From NCBI RefSeq assembly GCF_014189855.1, contig NZ_BJFN01000009.1, positions 62,001 through 126,000 on the forward strand: a DNA stretch of 64,000 bases, read 5' to 3'. This DNA is from Buttiauxella sp. A111 (lineage in GTDB: Bacteria; Pseudomonadota; Gammaproteobacteria; Enterobacterales; Enterobacteriaceae). Positions 48,204 through 60,658 of the stretch are shown piece after piece; positions within the stretch are counted from its first letter, which is position 1; every line of letters starts with the position of its first letter. The position numbers and the translations under genes were made by a program. The notes under the pieces were generated by a model that ran no database searches, was not told the origin of the DNA, and saw only the letters and a program-made list of their open reading frames with translations.

Positions 48204-51200
48204 TTATGATGCATCTAAGGTGTCAGCAACTGGCTCGGGAAGCGGTGGCGCAAAGCCTCGCAGCCCTACAACGTGAACATGTTCATGGTTCTGAACAACC
48301 TTACGTACCAGCTTATAGGTGGTACCTTTTTCTGGACTGATGTTCTCAGGTGCTGCAATGATCAGTTGCATTTCAAGGCGTTCGCACAACTCAAAGAGCG
48401 TAGCAATCGACTTCGCATCCAGTCGTGCCGCCTCATCGAGGAACAGCAAACGACATGGGGAGATGTCTTTACCACGCAGTCGACGGGATTCTTCTTCCCA
48501 GCTCTGAACCACCATCACCAGAATCGACATCCCGGTACCGATAGCTTCACCGGTGGACAACGCGCCACTTTCCGCACGCAGCCAACCATCCGAACCACGG
48601 TTAACCTCAACTTCCATTTCGAGGTAATTACGGTAATCCAGCAGTTCCTCACCGATCGTCTGCGGCGTACGCTGGCCCATATCAATTTGCGGATTCAGGC
48701 GTTGATACAGTTTCGCTAATGCTTCAGAGAAGCTCAGGCGATTGCTGTTAAACAGGTCCTGATGCTGCTCATGTTGTTCTGAAAGCACATCCAACAACAT
48801 CGCATGAGTTTCACGCACGTTGACATTCAAACGCACACTGTTCACCTGGCCGAAGGAGACACTTTGCAGACCCTGGTTCAGCATGCGGATACGGTTTTGC
48901 TCACGCTGAATCGTCTTACGAATGATATTCGCCACACTGCGTGAACTGATCGCCAGTTTTTGCTCGCGTGAAGTCAACTCTTCCGTCAGACGGCTCAGTT
49001 CAATCTCCATCTGCTCGATAGCTTCAACAGGATCATCGGTACGGATAATGTCCTGACGAATACGTTCGCGAAGATGCTGATATACCGCAACAAAGAATTG
49101 AATCTTACGTTCAGGTCGCTTTGGATCTTCAGACATGCGCAGTACATCGCGCAGATGTTCGTTATCCGCAACAGCCAAACGCAGCGCACCCAATGCTTTA
49201 TCCGAGATAGAACGTAGCTCGTCACCAGTGACATAAGCCAGTTCACGGCGATGCAGACGGCGCTCAACACCATTTTCTTTCACCATACGCATCACGGCAC
49301 ACCAGCCCGCTTTTGCGGTGACAACTTGTTCACGCATTTCAAAATAGCTGCGTTCCAGTTGCTTCAGTTTACGCGTCAGGTTACTCATCTCCGCTTCACA
49401 CATCGTCAGCGCTTTTTCAAGCTGATTGCGGCGGCTACGGTTGGTGCTCAATGCCGTGTGTAATTCATCACGACGTGAGCGGGCACGCTCTTCAGCACCA
49501 ATATCCGCACGTACACCGATGTCCTGGAGTTCTTTGTGCAGATCGGTTAATAGCTCTTTTTTGGTATCAAAGGAGCTTTTCAGCGACGCCATTAACTGGC
49601 TGAACTGACTTAATTGCTGTGCATGTTGACGCAATGCCTCGCGGGAGCGAGTACGTTCAGCTTCCGCTTGCTCCAGACGACTGCGCAATTTTTCGTTTAA
49701 ATCACTGTTGCCATCGAGCATCGCAGCGGAGTCAGAATAACTGAAGTGCGCTCGACGTTGGACCACTTCAGTTAAGGCAAACGCCTGCTGACGAGCATCA
49801 CGCTGCACTTGCTGCGCGTACTGATAATCTTCTTTTAGCTGTTCAAACTGCTCAGGGTCACTTTGCAGAACCGATGCTACAGCTTCAAGTTTCGCAAGTG
49901 GGTTACCAAACTGATGCAGGAAGCGTGCGGCTTCTTCCGCTTCGTCGAGACGTTCACGAATTTCATCACAGCGATCAGCCAGCGTTTCATCATTGAGTAA
50001 ACTGATACGTGGCAACAGGCGGTTAAGTTGGTCAACCCCTTCTTTCGCCTGATCGTATTGCTGGCGCTGTTGCTGGTTGTCGTTTTCATGGTTGCTGATA
50101 GCACGCTCAACTTCACCACGGCGAGTGTTGAGCTGGCGAATCTCCGCTTCCGGGTCGTCATCAAAAGCCACACCCAAATGCTGGCCAATGAAACGACTGA
50201 ATGCCTGGTGTAAACGCTGTGATTTCTGCACATCAAATGACAGTGTCGCGAAACGCTCTGCCAGGGTTTCGCGTTCTGCATGCAGGTTTTCAAGGCGGTT
50301 TTCACGTGCGGCTCGGCCAAATATTGGCAACTCAGGCAGACGAGAATAACGCCACTGGCGTTCAGCGGTTTTCACCAGAACGGCTGCGTTTAACTCTTCA
50401 ACCGTAAAGACGTTGTCATCGAAGGAAGACGGGTCACCTTCGATGAGATAGAGGTCTTCCGGGCAATCTTCCAGGTTGTCTAATTGCTCGCGGACCAGCG
50501 ACAAATCTGGCACCACAATGGCGTGACGCGACGGGCCATACAAAGCCGAGAAATAAGGAGCGTCGTCGAGGCTAATGTCGTCATAAATTTCTGACAACAG
50601 TACACCGCCAAAACGTTCAGCCAGCGCATTTAAACGTGGATCTTCGGCACCGCCTGGTTGGCTAAGGCGTTCGATCTCTTCGTCAATGGCACGTTTACGC
50701 GCACCGACTTCATCACGTTCAACCGTGACGTCACGCTCACGCTCAAGCAATTGCTGCATGTATTCGGTCACATGCTGACTGCTTTCAAACTGCTCGTGAG
50801 TCTGCTCGCACAGTTGATTGAGACTGGTTTGTGCTGCCAACCAAATTGGCGCACGCAGTGTCAGACGTTTGATGCGAGCCTGGATCTGCTCTTGTTCCTG
50901 ACGCAGATTTGCACGTTGATCGCTTGCATCAGATACACGTTGCTGCAAGGTTTCGATACGATCGGTGAGCTCTTCATGCAACACCTCCAGATCTTCAGGA
51001 TCAAAGTGTTTACCCTGGCGCTTGCAGAATTCAGCGAACATGCGTTCAGCTTCTTGCTGCTCGCGTAGACGTTGCTCAAGTTCATTGAGACGCGCTCTGA
51101 GCGGCTGAACTTGCTCCATCAAATGGCGTTGGTTATTGCTGTCACGCAGTAATTCACGTGCAACGCTCCACGCTTCACTGCGACTCACAGGGCCATTAAT

Positions 51201-52652
51201 AGCGGTAACAAGCTGATAAGCATGTTCAAACTGGCTATGTGCCGTTTGTGCCACACTCATTTTCTGCTCAAGCGTCAGCAGTTTTTCTGTCGTTTCCTGC
51301 TCTTTTGCCTGGAAAGTCTCTAACCATTCTTCCGCGCTTTCGGCGGTCAGGTCAGGCAAATGGCACAGTGAACGCGCACGTTCCAGAGCCTGCAACGCTT
51401 GTTGATACTGAATGGCTCGCGTTTGCTGAACATCAAGCGCTTGCTGGTAATCGGCAAGCTGGCTTTTCAGCTCATCCACTTCCAGCTCAGCAGCTTCTGC
51501 ACGGGCTTCATTCTCTTCTTGCTGCTCGGAGGCTTCAGCAACAATTTCATTTTGTTCTTCGAGGCGCATTTGCAGTTCGTCGAGGTCAGCTTCATAACGC
51601 TCGATTTTTTCCTGCTGGCGAATCGCCGTTTGCACCAGGTTCAGGTGGTCGCTGGCCGCCTGATAATCCGTTTCCAGATCCCCTTCTGCACCGCTATGTT
51701 CAGCCAGTTCACGCGCCATTTCGACATGTTTATATTGCTCAGCAGCCAGTTGCTTACGGCTGGTGAATAATTCACGACGGAACTCGAGCGCTTTATCCAG
51801 GTGGATGCGGCGTTCATTGGCATGACGCATGTAATCTGCCGCCACATAGTTGGTGGCTTCCGAAATCAAATGCTTAAACAGATCACGGTCTGACTGAGTG
51901 ACGCGAATCGCTTCCAGGGTCATGCGGTTTTCGCGCAATGCGGCTTCCATGTCCTGGAAGGCCTTACGCACACCACCGTTTTCGGGCAACAGGTAGTCGC
52001 GTAGCGAGCGGGTGATGGCGCTGGAAATCCCGCCGTACAGCGAGGCTTCGATCAGTCGGTAGTACTTGCTACGATCCGAGGCGCTACGCAGACGACGCGC
52101 AACAATCCCCAAATCGAACATCAGTGAGTGGTAATCGGTAATCGAGTTGAACTGCTTAAACTGAACGCCTTCGATGGCTTCCACTTTATCTTTCAGTTCT
52201 TGCAGGCTCAGTACGCGAGCCTGGCGTTCATTAAGCGTTTCCGTCAGCAGTTGCGTAGGCTGAATGGAAGTAGGTAATCCCTGAATCGCGAACGGTTTGA
52301 TATCGACTTTACGATCGCGGCCCGCCACTTGTTGCAGACGCACACCGACGACAACCCGCTGGTGGCGCGAGTTAACGACATCAAGCAGTGAGTAACAGAC
52401 GCCAGCTTTTAACTTACCATGCAGACCCTTGTCGCGCGAACCGGATGTCGCCCCCGCTTCCGTGGTATTACGGAAGTGCAGCAGCGTTAAATCGGGAATA
52501 AGCGCCGTAACAAATGCCGCCATGGTGGTGGATTTACCGGCACCGTTACCGCCAGAAAGTGTTGTTACCAGTTCATCTAAATCAAAAGTACGCGCGAAGA
52601 AACCATTCCAGTTAATCAGCGTTAGTGAGCGAAATTTTCCGCGTTCAATCAT
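48204..52652 (-). CDS. mukB: Chromosome partition protein MukB
   Basis: 1482 residues (E. coli 1486). SMC-like ATPase of the MukBEF condensin. Walker [10 protein letters not shown] (34-42) in the N-terminal head, long coiled coils with a central hinge near residues 640-780, and a C-terminal head with signature [15 protein letters not shown] and Walker [14 protein letters not shown]. Last gene of cmoM-mukF-mukE-mukB; its start overlaps the mukE stop by four bases. Displaced from Ter by MatP, which is also encoded here. Confidence 0.98.
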   Translation of the reverse strand: MIERGKFRSLTLINWNGFFARTFDLDELVTTLSGGNGAGKSTTMAAFVTALIPDLTLLHFRNTTEAGATSGSRDKGLHGKLKAGVCYSLLDVVNSRHQRVVVGVRLQQVAGRDRKVDIKPFAIQGLPTSIQPTQLLTETLNERQARVLSLQELKDKVEAIEGVQFKQFNSITDYHSLMFDLGIVARRLRSASDRSKYYRLIEASLYGGISSAITRSLRDYLLPENGGVRKAFQDMEAALRENRMTLEAIRVTQSDRDLFKHLISEATNYVAADYMRHANERRIHLDKALEFRRELFTSRKQLAAEQYKHVEMARELAEHSGAEGDLETDYQAASDHLNLVQTAIRQQEKIERYEADLDELQMRLEEQNEIVAEASEQQEENEARAEAAELEVDELKSQLADYQQALDVQQTRAIQYQQALQALERARSLCHLPDLTAESAEEWLETFQAKEQETTEKLLTLEQKMSVAQTAHSQFEHAYQLVTAINGPVSRSEAWSVARELLRDSNNQRHLMEQVQPLRARLNELEQRLREQQEAERMFAEFCKRQGKHFDPEDLEVLHEELTDRIETLQQRVSDASDQRANLRQEQEQIQARIKRLTLRAPIWLAAQTSLNQLCEQTHEQFESSQHVTEYMQQLLERERDVTVERDEVGARKRAIDEEIERLSQPGGAEDPRLNALAERFGGVLLSEIYDDISLDDAPYFSALYGPSRHAIVVPDLSLVREQLDNLEDCPEDLYLIEGDPSSFDDNVFTVEELNAAVLVKTAERQWRYSRLPELPIFGRAARENRLENLHAERETLAERFATLSFDVQKSQRLHQAFSRFIGQHLGVAFDDDPEAEIRQLNTRRGEVERAISNHENDNQQQRQQYDQAKEGVDQLNRLLPRISLLNDETLADRCDEIRERLDEAEEAARFLHQFGNPLAKLEAVASVLQSDPEQFEQLKEDYQYAQQVQRDARQQAFALTEVVQRRAHFSYSDSAAMLDGNSDLNEKLRSRLEQAEAERTRSREALRQHAQQLSQFSQLMASLKSSFDTKKELLTDLHKELQDIGVRADIGAEERARSRRDELHTALSTNRSRRNQLEKALTMCEAEMSNLTRKLKQLERSYFEMREQVVTAKAGWCAVMRMVKENGVERRLHRRELAYVTGDELRSISDKALGALRLAVADNEHLRDVLRMSEDPKRPERKIQFFVAVYQHLRERIRQDIIRTDDPVEAIEQMEIELSRLTEELTSREQKLAISSRSVANIIRKTIQREQNRIRMLNQGLQSVSFGQVNSVRLNVNVRETHAMLLDVLSEQHEQHQDLFNSNRLSFSEALAKLYQRLNPQIDMGQRTPQTIGEELLDYRNYLEMEVEVNRGSDGWLRAESGALSTGEAIGTGMSILVMVVQSWEEESRRLRGKDISPCRLLFLDEAARLDAKSIATLFELCERLEMQLIIAAPENISPEKGTTYKLVRKVVQNHEHVHVVGLRGFAPPLPEPVADTLDAS

Positions 52653-53365
52653 TCCTGTTCATCCTCCGCGTTATCCTGAACAGCTTGCGACTCTTCAGTT
52701 TCATCATTGAGTTGCAAACGAGTTTCTACCGGCATCGCTTCACCATCGCGGATCATGCGTAATTGCGCTTCACGCGCGTCATCACCGGCGCGCACATCGG
52801 CGCCAAAGCGGAATACAGATTCAGAGATACGGAATTTGCTGCTGTCGTGTCCCATAAACCAGATCATGCCGAGGCGGCGTAAACGGGTTAACGAAGCACG
52901 GACTTTTTCTTGCAGTTTTTGGCGATCCAGATCTGAGCCAGTAGAACGGTTATTCACAAGTTTGAGTAACTTGTTTTCATCCGCAAGTGTTAACAGCTCA
53001 TCGTACAGTTCTGCCTGCGTGAAGATACCTTCGTTTGCCAGGCGCTCCGGGCTGAGATAGAGGTAGCAAAGAATTTTACCGACCATCATATCCAGTTCGG
53101 ACAGCACAGAACGTGGAATCAGCGTGGTGGAGCGCGGGCGCAAATAGAAGAAACCTTCCGGGGCGCGAATCAACTCCACGTTATAGCGGGTGTAAAACTC
53201 TTCCAGTTCATCCTGGAAATCCATCAAATAGGCATGATTATCGAGCTCATCAAGCCCAACGTGCCTACCTGCGCGTAATTGGCTATCGAGTGCCGGAAAT
53301 AACGGATTGGCCAACGCCTGTGCCAGTTTTACCGGCATCACTTTTTCAATATTTGTTGATGACAT
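52649..53365 (-). CDS. mukE: Chromosome partition protein MukE
   Basis: 238 residues (E. coli 234). Dimeric winged-helix protein that binds the middle of MukF and DNA. Conserved start [28 protein letters not shown]; acidic tail ending DNAEDEQE. Start at 53365 as in E. coli, which overlaps the mukF end by 20 bases; a longer frame to 53443 lies inside mukF. Confidence 0.97.
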   Translation of the reverse strand: MSSTNIEKVMPVKLAQALANPLFPALDSQLRAGRHVGLDELDNHAYLMDFQDELEEFYTRYNVELIRAPEGFFYLRPRSTTLIPRSVLSELDMMVGKILCYLYLSPERLANEGIFTQAELYDELLTLADENKLLKLVNNRSTGSDLDRQKLQEKVRASLTRLRRLGMIWFMGHDSSKFRISESVFRFGADVRAGDDAREAQLRMIRDGEAMPVETRLQLNDETEESQAVQDNAEDEQE

Positions 53366-54668
53366 GCGCCTGTACCTTGGCTCCGTAATCGTTAATTGCC
53401 TGCCAGTGTGGCGGCAAGCCAGTAAAATCTGCTTCAGCCACACCCAGACGTACCGCCTGGTCGACTACGATTCTCGCCACATCAAAATGGCGGGCGCGTG
53501 GGTATTGCGCCAGATAGTCCCGCATTACTACGCCTAAATCTAGCGGCACTTGTCTGGTTTTGTAGACTTGCAGCGCAGCCTCGATCATTGCGGCAAGTTG
53601 CTCGCGGATTTCATTGAATTCTTCGAATTCCAGATCGCTTGGCAGTTCACCCGTTACTTCATCATCACGTAACGCCATTTCTTCATCGCGCATATCCAGT
53701 AAGCGATCGGCATTGGCATACGTCAGCGCCCATGGCGCATCGAAATAGTTCTGTACCGAAACACGCAAACGCTGTGCAAAGACACGGTTTTTATCCATGT
53801 CGATAGCGGTACGAATGAATTTATGAACGTGGCGGTCGTAACCTATCCACAAGTCGATTGCCTGTTGGCCCCAACTGACGATACGGTCGAGTTTGCTTTG
53901 CAAATCAAACACCAGACGGTCAACAAAGTGCAGATCATCACGTCCCAGTATTGCATCCTGAATACGCAACAGATTCGCCTGCAATTTATCACCCGCCGCT
54001 TCCAGGGTGTCTTGCAATTCTCGTAATGTGCCGGAGGTTTCCGACAACAACATTTCGCAACTGGAAATGGCAGCACGCCAGTCTTTGTTCAGGAGTTGCG
54101 CGATATCATCCTTAACCTGTTGCTGGTGCTCATCCATGATGCGCTGGGTGAGATCGATGCTGTCGAAAATCTCAGCAACCGAGTATTTCAGAGGGGCAAA
54201 GACGTTACGGTGCCAGTGGAATTCATCACCACCTTCATTTGCCGAATCGGCGGCACGTTTCAGTTCACCAGCCACAATCGACAATTGCATCGATAAACGC
54301 AGAGTCGAAAATTCACGTTGGCGAATGTAGTAATCTGTAATACCAATGCCGAGCGGAGTCAGGCGATAAATCGCATTGCCTTCATTGATTTCGCTGACAA
54401 AACGGTTAAGCAAACGCTGGCGCACCATATCATTGATGGCATTATTGGCACGAACGTTAATGGTTTCGCTGGTCTGCTCAAAACCGTCACTTACGTGACG
54501 GAAAGCATCAATCAGTTCACCTTCACTCATCTCACCGTCGAGCCGCTCACCATTTAACGTGGCGATCGCCAACAGAAACGTCAAACGCTCTGTGGGTAGC
54601 GAAATCGAATAATCATTTTTCCTGGCCCAGGCAACCAGTTCCGGCACTGTCTGGGAAACATCACTCAT
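53346..54668 (-). CDS. mukF: Kleisin MukF
   Basis: 440 residues, E. coli length. Kleisin that bridges the MukB heads: N-terminal winged helix dimer domain, middle helical bundle, C-terminal winged helix ([23 protein letters not shown]) binding the MukB cap. Start at 54668 matches E. coli; the in-frame 54686 is inside cmoM. Overlaps cmoM by eight bases and mukE by 20, so the operon is tightly coupled. Confidence 0.98.
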   Translation of the reverse strand: MSDVSQTVPELVAWARKNDYSISLPTERLTFLLAIATLNGERLDGEMSEGELIDAFRHVSDGFEQTSETINVRANNAINDMVRQRLLNRFVSEINEGNAIYRLTPLGIGITDYYIRQREFSTLRLSMQLSIVAGELKRAADSANEGGDEFHWHRNVFAPLKYSVAEIFDSIDLTQRIMDEHQQQVKDDIAQLLNKDWRAAISSCEMLLSETSGTLRELQDTLEAAGDKLQANLLRIQDAILGRDDLHFVDRLVFDLQSKLDRIVSWGQQAIDLWIGYDRHVHKFIRTAIDMDKNRVFAQRLRVSVQNYFDAPWALTYANADRLLDMRDEEMALRDDEVTGELPSDLEFEEFNEIREQLAAMIEAALQVYKTRQVPLDLGVVMRDYLAQYPRARHFDVARIVVDQAVRLGVAEADFTGLPPHWQAINDYGAKVQAHVINKY

Positions 54669-55449
54669 AATTTGTCCTTGGCTCAAGCGGCTTGATAGCT
54701 GTCACGTGGATATAGCGGCCGAGGCTCACAAAAGGCTCCTGCCGGCAATAACGCGTTTCAAGTTCAAGCAAATCGTCAAAACCATCGCGTTGTTTGTGCT
54801 TATCGCGCAAGTAGTCGTGGAACACTCGCACACCGGTTTTACCGGTAATCTGCCAGCCAATTTGCTCCAGCCAGTGATAAACCTGTTCTGGCTGCAGCGG
54901 ATTGTCAGGCGAAAGTGTTTTTCTCTTATTCTTTTTCATACCCTGAAGAACATATTCGAAGTTACCGACAAACATGTTTCGCATCAGCAGGCCGTTAGCA
55001 TTGTAGAACATCAGGGATAAAGCACCGCCAGGTGCAAGATTGTCCCACAAAGTTTTAAGCACAGCTTGCGGGTCGACGACCCATTCCAGCACAGCGTGAA
55101 ACAATATCAGATCAACCGGTTTTTCCAAATGTTGACCAATATCCTGGGCTGCGGAATGTATGAATTGCATGTTGCTGCTCACACCTTTTTCACAGGCCAG
55201 GGCCTGAGCGCGGGAGATCATCTCAGCAGAAACATCACAAAGCAGCACGTCATGGCCACGTTCAGCGAGACCACACGCGGTTTGCCCTTCGCCGCCGCCC
55301 GCATCCAACACGCGTAATTTTTCAGGTAACGTGGCAAGCAAAGCATCAAGATCTTGCCACAAGATGGCCTGGCGGAGCTGTCCTTTAGTTGTACCGTAGA
55401 TGTTGCGTGAGAACTTCTCAGCAATGTCGTCAAAATTGCGGTCACGCAC
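54661..55449 (-). CDS. cmoM: tRNA 5-carboxymethoxyuridine methyltransferase CmoM
   Basis: 262 residues from a GTG start at 55449. CmoM methylates cmo5U34 in tRNAs with SAM. SAM motif [20 protein letters not shown], then [11 protein letters not shown] and the conserved C-terminal [17 protein letters not shown]. The GTG start is preferred over the ATG at 55479 because GGAG lies eight bases before it, none precedes the ATG, and the protein then begins [13 protein letters not shown] like E. coli [13 protein letters not shown]. First gene of the muk operon. Confidence 0.93.
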   Translation of the reverse strand: MRDRNFDDIAEKFSRNIYGTTKGQLRQAILWQDLDALLATLPEKLRVLDAGGGEGQTACGLAERGHDVLLCDVSAEMISRAQALACEKGVSSNMQFIHSAAQDIGQHLEKPVDLILFHAVLEWVVDPQAVLKTLWDNLAPGGALSLMFYNANGLLMRNMFVGNFEYVLQGMKKNKRKTLSPDNPLQPEQVYHWLEQIGWQITGKTGVRVFHDYLRDKHKQRDGFDDLLELETRYCRQEPFVSLGRYIHVTAIKPLEPRTNYE

Positions 55450-55583
55450 GGGTACGGCTCCATGGGGGAAAGGGTTCATCTAAGAAAGTCGCTATTTTGG
55501 CACAGCCGAGCCAAGAATGAACCCGTCTGGTGTAATATCACCCGCGTTTACCTGCTGTATGGCTAAAAAAGGACCCATAATTC

Positions 55584-56360
55584 ATGCTTTTTATCCTGAA
55601 AAAATATATCGGCGGGCTGCTGCTCCCCTTACCCTTTTTGTTAATGCTTATGGGCCTTGCACTTTGTTTGCTTTGGTTCAGCCGTTGGCAAAAGAGCGCA
55701 AAAGCGATATTAAGTGTGAGTTGGTTAGTTTTGCTGCTGATTAGCCTACAGCCAGTGGCAGACAAAATGCTCAAACCCATTGAAGACAGCTACCCAACCT
55801 GGCGCGGTAGCGAAAAAGTGGATTACATCGTGGTGCTTGGCGGGAGCTATACATGGAACCCGGAATGGGCACCAAGCTCTAATCTCATCAACAATAGTTT
55901 ACCGCGCGTAACCGAAGCGATTCGCCTATGGCAGGCAAATCCCAGTGCAAAAATGATCTTTACTGGCGCGCGTGCGATTACAAATCCAGTCAGTACGGCA
56001 GAAGCTGGTGCTCGGGTTGCGGAGAGTTTAGGTGTGCCGCGTTCGCAGATAATCGTGTTGGACTCGCCAAAAGATACCGAAGAAGAAGCGGCTGCGGTGG
56101 CAAAAACTATCGGTCAGCAGCCATTCTTGTTGGTGACTTCCGCATCTCACTTGCCACGAGCGATGATTTTCTTCCGCCATGCTGGGTTGAATCCGCTCCC
56201 CGCTCCTGCCAATCAATTGGCCATTGCGTCGCCACTTAATCCATGGGAGCGAATTATCCCAGCACCGATTTGGTTAATGCACAGCGATCGCGCCATTTAC
56301 GAAAGTGTGGGGCGTGTCTGGCAATGGTTAAAAGGATCGTCAGGAGATCCAGGGCAGTAA
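55584..56360 (+). CDS. elyC: Envelope biogenesis factor ElyC
   Basis: 258 residues. Two N-terminal membrane helices (about 5-60) and a periplasmic DUF218 domain (VDYIVVLGGSYTWNPEWAPSS, ARITNPVSTAEAGA-like block, LLVTSASHLPRAMIFFRHAGL). In E. coli ElyC is needed for normal peptidoglycan synthesis at low temperature and affects lipid-carrier use. Divergent from cmoM; overlaps the end of convergent ycbJ by 21 bases. Confidence 0.94.
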   Translation: MLFILKKYIGGLLLPLPFLLMLMGLALCLLWFSRWQKSAKAILSVSWLVLLLISLQPVADKMLKPIEDSYPTWRGSEKVDYIVVLGGSYTWNPEWAPSSNLINNSLPRVTEAIRLWQANPSAKMIFTGARAITNPVSTAEAGARVAESLGVPRSQIIVLDSPKDTEEEAAAVAKTIGQQPFLLVTSASHLPRAMIFFRHAGLNPLPAPANQLAIASPLNPWERIIPAPIWLMHSDRAIYESVGRVWQWLKGSSGDPGQ

Positions 56361-57233
56361 GTTTTTCGACGCAATATCAAAAGCGGGTCGATTAAGTCGG
56401 CCCGACTGTAACAGCTGCGCTACGCAATCCCACAGGACGTACATCCACCGCCGCCATAAGAACGACTCAGCAACGGGTGCTCGTTGTAAATAATGCCAAA
56501 GCAAGCTTTCCGACTGCCCTTGTTCATACAGGCGGAATATTTCATATTCACGCGGTGCCCAAAGCATCATACCAGGATTGACCATTGCCAGTAATTGGTC
56601 GCTGCGCCCGTCTTTCAGCATGCTGCTGAGCGTAAAATTGCCGTGTACCAACACGCAATTATCGTTGAAATCTTCGAATAAGCGCGGCAAACATTCGCGG
56701 GTACGGAACAGGATCCGACGATCCTGCATGGTCAGGCCATTATTGGGGTATTGATTGAGGGTTGCCCACAGCGTTTCGACACGCTGTCGATACCATGAAG
56801 GCCAGATATTCTCTTGAGTGCTGTCGACGTTACCGACACAACCCCGGCTATCGACACGATGCCAGGCGAGCAGCCCTTCCACGATTTGGTCTTTAAGAGG
56901 CTCCCAGCGATCAGGCGTGCGGGTGGGCGCTTCGACCGGTACACCACGTAAGCGTTCCATTAAAAGGACATCTGGCCCCGGCGTGTCATCATGCGTCACC
57001 ACACCGTAAACCACAGGCAAACGCACCGTGCCGGATCGTGCAAGCATGGACATTTTCCAGGCAAGTTGCGCAGCAACACCTGGAATGCTAAAACTTTTCG
57101 CCAGCAAAGACATCGCATTCCCGTCGCTGTCATACAGCGACCATAGGGCGGTGTTTGGCTGTTCGTTGATACATTCGATCCGGCTTAGTTTTTCACCCAG
57201 CAGATGACTCAATTCCTTGCGTAGCAACTCCAT
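56340..57233 (-). CDS. ycbJ: Phosphotransferase-like protein YcbJ
   Basis: 297 residues, E. coli length. Aminoglycoside-phosphotransferase/choline-kinase-like fold; VLVHGNFTLSSMLKDGR resembles the catalytic HGD-x4-N loop but the Asp is Asn and the usual Asn is Ser, so kinase activity is doubtful. Role unknown. Separated from kdsB by a strong terminator. Confidence 0.88.
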   Translation of the reverse strand: MELLRKELSHLLGEKLSRIECINEQPNTALWSLYDSDGNAMSLLAKSFSIPGVAAQLAWKMSMLARSGTVRLPVVYGVVTHDDTPGPDVLLMERLRGVPVEAPTRTPDRWEPLKDQIVEGLLAWHRVDSRGCVGNVDSTQENIWPSWYRQRVETLWATLNQYPNNGLTMQDRRILFRTRECLPRLFEDFNDNCVLVHGNFTLSSMLKDGRSDQLLAMVNPGMMLWAPREYEIFRLYEQGQSESLLWHYLQRAPVAESFLWRRWMYVLWDCVAQLLQSGRLNRPAFDIASKNLLPWIS

Positions 57234-57322
57234 GACTCATTACCCCTTACAACACTGGTGTTTTTATAATGAGCTTGCTGGCACAGGATGTCATCACCTC
57301 AGATCAATATGCCTTGAGATAA

Positions 57323-57354
57323 TAAAAAAACCGGCATTTTGCGCCGGTTTTTTA
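57323..57354. terminator. Terminator after kdsB
   Basis: AAAAAACCGGC ... GCCGGTTTTTT hairpin with A- and T-runs, between the kdsB end and the ycbJ start. Confidence 0.9.
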
Positions 57355-57416
57355 TGCATGGACATGATTTACTCAATCTACGTTGAAGAAGTCGAGTTGC
57401 AACCACACCAGATCAG

Positions 57417-58163
57417 TTAGCGCATCGCCTGACGGACACGTTCTAAATCTTCAGGCGTATCAACGCCAATACTCGGCACCTCTTTCGCGACGGCAACATG
57501 GATTTTTTCACCATTCCACAGCACACGCAATTGTTCGAGCATCTCGATTTGTTCGAGCTGGCTTGGCTCCCAGGTCACATAGCGACGAATGAAACCTGCG
57601 CGGTAACCGTAGATACCAATGTGGCGCAGCAGGGTATCACCTATCGTTTCACGAGACTGCGCAAAACGGTCTCTGTCCCATGGAATCGTCGCACGGGAGA
57701 AATAAAGCGCATAGCCCTGTGCATCCATCACCACTTTTACCGCGTTCGGATTGAATGCTTCTTCCGCTGAGTCGATTGGCACCGCAAGAGTTGCCATACC
57801 TGCCTGACTATTTGCCAGATTGCTGGCAACCTGGCGAATGATAACCGGAGGAATCATCGGCTCATCACCCTGCACATTCACAATCACGGTATCATCGCTA
57901 AAATTATATTTTTCAATAACTTCAGCAAGTCGTTCCGTACCTGAATGGTGATCAGCTCGCGTCATGCACACTTCGCCACCTGCCGCTTCAACGGCACGAG
58001 CAACATCTTCATGATCGGTTGCAACAATAATACGATCGGCTCCCGATTCACGGGCACGTTCCAGAACGTGCACCACCATTGGTTTACCGTTAATGTCTTT
58101 TAGCGGCTTGCCCGGCAAGCGGGTGGAAGCGTAGCGAGCAGGAATGATTGCCACAAAACTCAT
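57417..58163 (-). CDS. kdsB: CMP-Kdo synthetase
   Basis: 248 residues, E. coli length. Activates Kdo with CTP for lipopolysaccharide inner-core synthesis. Nucleotidyltransferase fold with [34 protein letters not shown] and the catalytic Asp loop VNVQGDEP. End of the msbA-lpxK-ycaQ-ycaR-kdsB series; its ATG overlaps the ycaR stop by four bases. Confidence 0.97.
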   Translation of the reverse strand: MSFVAIIPARYASTRLPGKPLKDINGKPMVVHVLERARESGADRIIVATDHEDVARAVEAAGGEVCMTRADHHSGTERLAEVIEKYNFSDDTVIVNVQGDEPMIPPVIIRQVASNLANSQAGMATLAVPIDSAEEAFNPNAVKVVMDAQGYALYFSRATIPWDRDRFAQSRETIGDTLLRHIGIYGYRAGFIRRYVTWEPSQLEQIEMLEQLRVLWNGEKIHVAVAKEVPSIGVDTPEDLERVRQAMR

Positions 58164-58342
58164 GGGTTAGTCTCGTCAGAAGTCAGAACTCGGGCTTCAG
58201 TTTCCAGCAGCACTGGGATGCCATCGCGCAGAGGAAACGCCAGATGATCAGGTTTGCAGATAAGCTCCTGCTTTTCCTGATTAAAGTAGAGCTTGCCGTT
58301 ACAAACCGGGCAAGCGATGATTTCAAGTAATCGATGATCCAT
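58160..58342 (-). CDS. ycaR: UPF0434 small protein YcaR
   Basis: 60 residues, nearly identical to E. coli YcaR ([20 protein letters not shown]). Trm112-like mini-domain with CPVC and one further Cys. Function unknown; it sits between lipid-A and Kdo genes throughout enterobacteria. Start at 58342 with GGAG five bases upstream; a longer frame to 58492 runs through the ycaQ end. Confidence 0.95.
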   Translation of the reverse strand: MDHRLLEIIACPVCNGKLYFNQEKQELICKPDHLAFPLRDGIPVLLETEARVLTSDETNP

Positions 58343-58388
58343 GGTTACTCCAGAATGGCCGCCATCAAAAGCGAAAGAATAACATAAC

Positions 58389-59624
58389 TCACGCACTCTC
58401 CTGGCTAATTTCCCAACCTTCCCCCCATGATGAGGCGAATGCCGCTGGAATATTGCCAAGGCGAATCTGCTTAGCACCTTGCCAATGAGCAAATTCAGTA
58501 AACGCAGTGCGCAGGCTCTTTATCAAGGACTGGTTCGGCTTAATGCCGTCCTCAAGATACAGACTGATAATTTCAAGCTCTTCAATTTTACGATGCATTT
58601 TTGCATCGATTCGCCCTACAATTCCCCCTTGATGCAGCAATGGCAGAACAAAATATCCGTATTTGCGTTTTTGGGCAGGGGTATAGCATTCAAGGCGATA
58701 AGAGAAGTTAAAGAGTGTTTCGGCGCGCTTGCGATCCCAAACAACAGGATCAAATGGTGATAACACTGCCGTGTGAGTGGCACGCAAGGTGTTTTGTTCT
58801 GCTTGAGCCAACAATGGGAACTGGTCGCAGTGCAGCCACATTTCGCCAATGTCCTCAACGTTAACCAGCATGGCGCTGCCATTTTCCTGCCATTTGGCGA
58901 GCAACGGCTTGAGGGATACTTTCTTCAACCGGTAATAATCAGCCAACCATTCAGGGCGAAAAATGCCGAGACTGCGCGCACTGTTTTCCAGCATCTGCTG
59001 TTCGGCATCATGCTGATGAATAAGATGCAAATCATCATTCCAGTGCGGTAATACGCGCGAGGTCAGATCATAAACACGCTGAAAATTGCGCCGTTCGATC
59101 ACCATGACTTTCCCGGCCGTGAATAACCCCTCAAGGTGTTTCTTATGAGGCTTCCACTCCCACCACCCGCTCGCGCCTTTGCGTGGATGTTCAAAGTCAG
59201 CAGAACGTACCGGACCATTGTGCTCAATATAAGCCAGGAGTTTCTCTATCTCTTCCGCATGCTCGATCATCCATTCAGGACGATATTTCCAACCCATATT
59301 TTCGGGATTAAGCATCCGATGACGAATTAGAGAAAAATCTTTTCTCGGTAAAAAACATGCTTCGTGTGCCCAATACTCCATTAAATCGCCGTTAAGCAAA
59401 GCATCATCCAGCCAGTTTTGCGGATATTGACCTAAGCGACTGAATAACACCAGATAGGGGCTTCGAGCGACAATGTTGATGGTATCGATCTGGAGTAACG
59501 ACATGCGGTTAATGGCCGCGACAACATCGGTAGATTTTGTGCAGCGGCGGGGCTTGAGGAGCAAACCCTGCGCCGAGAGATGGAGGTTACGAGCAGCACG
59601 TAAAGTCAGTTGCGGTACGGACAT
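58389..59624 (-). CDS. ycaQ: Interstrand-crosslink DNA glycosylase YcaQ
   Basis: 411 residues. HTH_42 family (AlkX/YcaQ) winged-helix DNA glycosylase, shown for E. coli YcaQ to unhook nitrogen-mustard interstrand crosslinks. Three tandem winged helices; catalytic QxQ-type segment near [23 protein letters not shown] (residues 48-70) and the C-terminal RIDAKMHRK block. Lies 50 bases behind lpxK. Confidence 0.93.
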   Translation of the reverse strand: MSVPQLTLRAARNLHLSAQGLLLKPRRCTKSTDVVAAINRMSLLQIDTINIVARSPYLVLFSRLGQYPQNWLDDALLNGDLMEYWAHEACFLPRKDFSLIRHRMLNPENMGWKYRPEWMIEHAEEIEKLLAYIEHNGPVRSADFEHPRKGASGWWEWKPHKKHLEGLFTAGKVMVIERRNFQRVYDLTSRVLPHWNDDLHLIHQHDAEQQMLENSARSLGIFRPEWLADYYRLKKVSLKPLLAKWQENGSAMLVNVEDIGEMWLHCDQFPLLAQAEQNTLRATHTAVLSPFDPVVWDRKRAETLFNFSYRLECYTPAQKRKYGYFVLPLLHQGGIVGRIDAKMHRKIEELEIISLYLEDGIKPNQSLIKSLRTAFTEFAHWQGAKQIRLGNIPAAFASSWGEGWEISQESA

Positions 59625-59674
59625 AAAAGAGTCCTGTATTTAGCAAACTCGAATTCTGGTGCGGTAAATAAGGT

Positions 59675-60658
59675 TTATCGCACCAGCGCCAATAATGACT
59701 GCAATAACGCATCGGCTTGTGGTTGTGCCAGATGGGCATTCACCGGCAAAAACCACCAGTTATCGTGACCGGTAGCGAATGCGCGGCATTTCACTGCGTC
59801 TTTTTCAGTCATTAACAGGGTTTGGCCCGGCTGCACTAATTTCACGACGTCATTTTCACTTAGAGCCTGATGGTCTGCGAGACTGACGGTTTTCATCGGG
59901 GTCAAACCACATTGCTGTAAAGTAGCGAAAAAACGCGGAGGATGGCCAATTCCAGCCATAGCGACCACTTTTTCCAGCGTATGCACTGGGCGGCGTTCGC
60001 CAGTCAGCAAATTAACTGCGTTGTCTGGCTGCAATGTCATGCTGATTTCCCCCGGCTGAGCTTCACCACCATTGGTGATGATTGCATCAACAGAGGCCAG
60101 ACGCCCCGTTCGTTCGCGCATCGGCCCGGCAGGAAGCCACCAGCCATTGCCAAAGCGTCGAATCCCATCAACAACCACGATTTCTTTGTCACGCGCTAAC
60201 GCATAGTGCTGCAAACCATCATCTGTGATGATCAGCTGCGGTTGTGCTTTTTCCACTAACATTTGCACGGCTTCACTGCGGCGCGGGGCTACAGCAACAG
60301 CAGCGCCAGTACGCAGATAGATCAGTACAGGCTCATCGCCTGCCTGGGAGGTAGTCGTATTATCATCGAGCAACAAGGGATAGTGTTCAGCTTTACCGCC
60401 GTAACCACGGGAGACCACCCCAACACGGATACCACGCTGCTGAAGTTGTTCAACCAACCATATCACAACAGGTGTTTTTCCATTACCACCGGCTGTCAGA
60501 TTGCCCACCACCACTACCGGCACCGGAGCACGCCAGGACTTTTTTAATCCTAACCGGTAGCAAAGACGTATTGCACCGCTCACCAGGCCATACAGCCAGG
60601 CGAGCGGTAAGAGCAAAAGGTAGAGGGGGGATTTTCCCGACCAAATGCGTTCTATCAT
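59675..60658 (-). CDS. lpxK: Tetraacyldisaccharide 4'-kinase LpxK
   Basis: 327 residues. Phosphorylates the 4' position of the lipid A precursor, step six of lipid A synthesis, at the inner membrane. N-terminal membrane-binding helix and Walker [12 protein letters not shown] (52-62). Start overlaps the msbA stop by four bases (ATGA), so lipid A phosphorylation and export are coupled. Confidence 0.97.
   Translation of the reverse strand: MIERIWSGKSPLYLLLLPLAWLYGLVSGAIRLCYRLGLKKSWRAPVPVVVVGNLTAGGNGKTPVVIWLVEQLQQRGIRVGVVSRGYGGKAEHYPLLLDDNTTTSQAGDEPVLIYLRTGAAVAVAPRRSEAVQMLVEKAQPQLIITDDGLQHYALARDKEIVVVDGIRRFGNGWWLPAGPMRERTGRLASVDAIITNGGEAQPGEISMTLQPDNAVNLLTGERRPVHTLEKVVAMAGIGHPPRFFATLQQCGLTPMKTVSLADHQALSENDVVKLVQPGQTLLMTEKDAVKCRAFATGHDNWWFLPVNAHLAQPQADALLQSLLALVR

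Noticed and set aside
50727-50736. GTGACGTCAC as a MatP matS site
   Set aside because: matS is GTGAC-RNY-GTCAC; the three central bases are missing, so this is only a short palindrome inside mukB.
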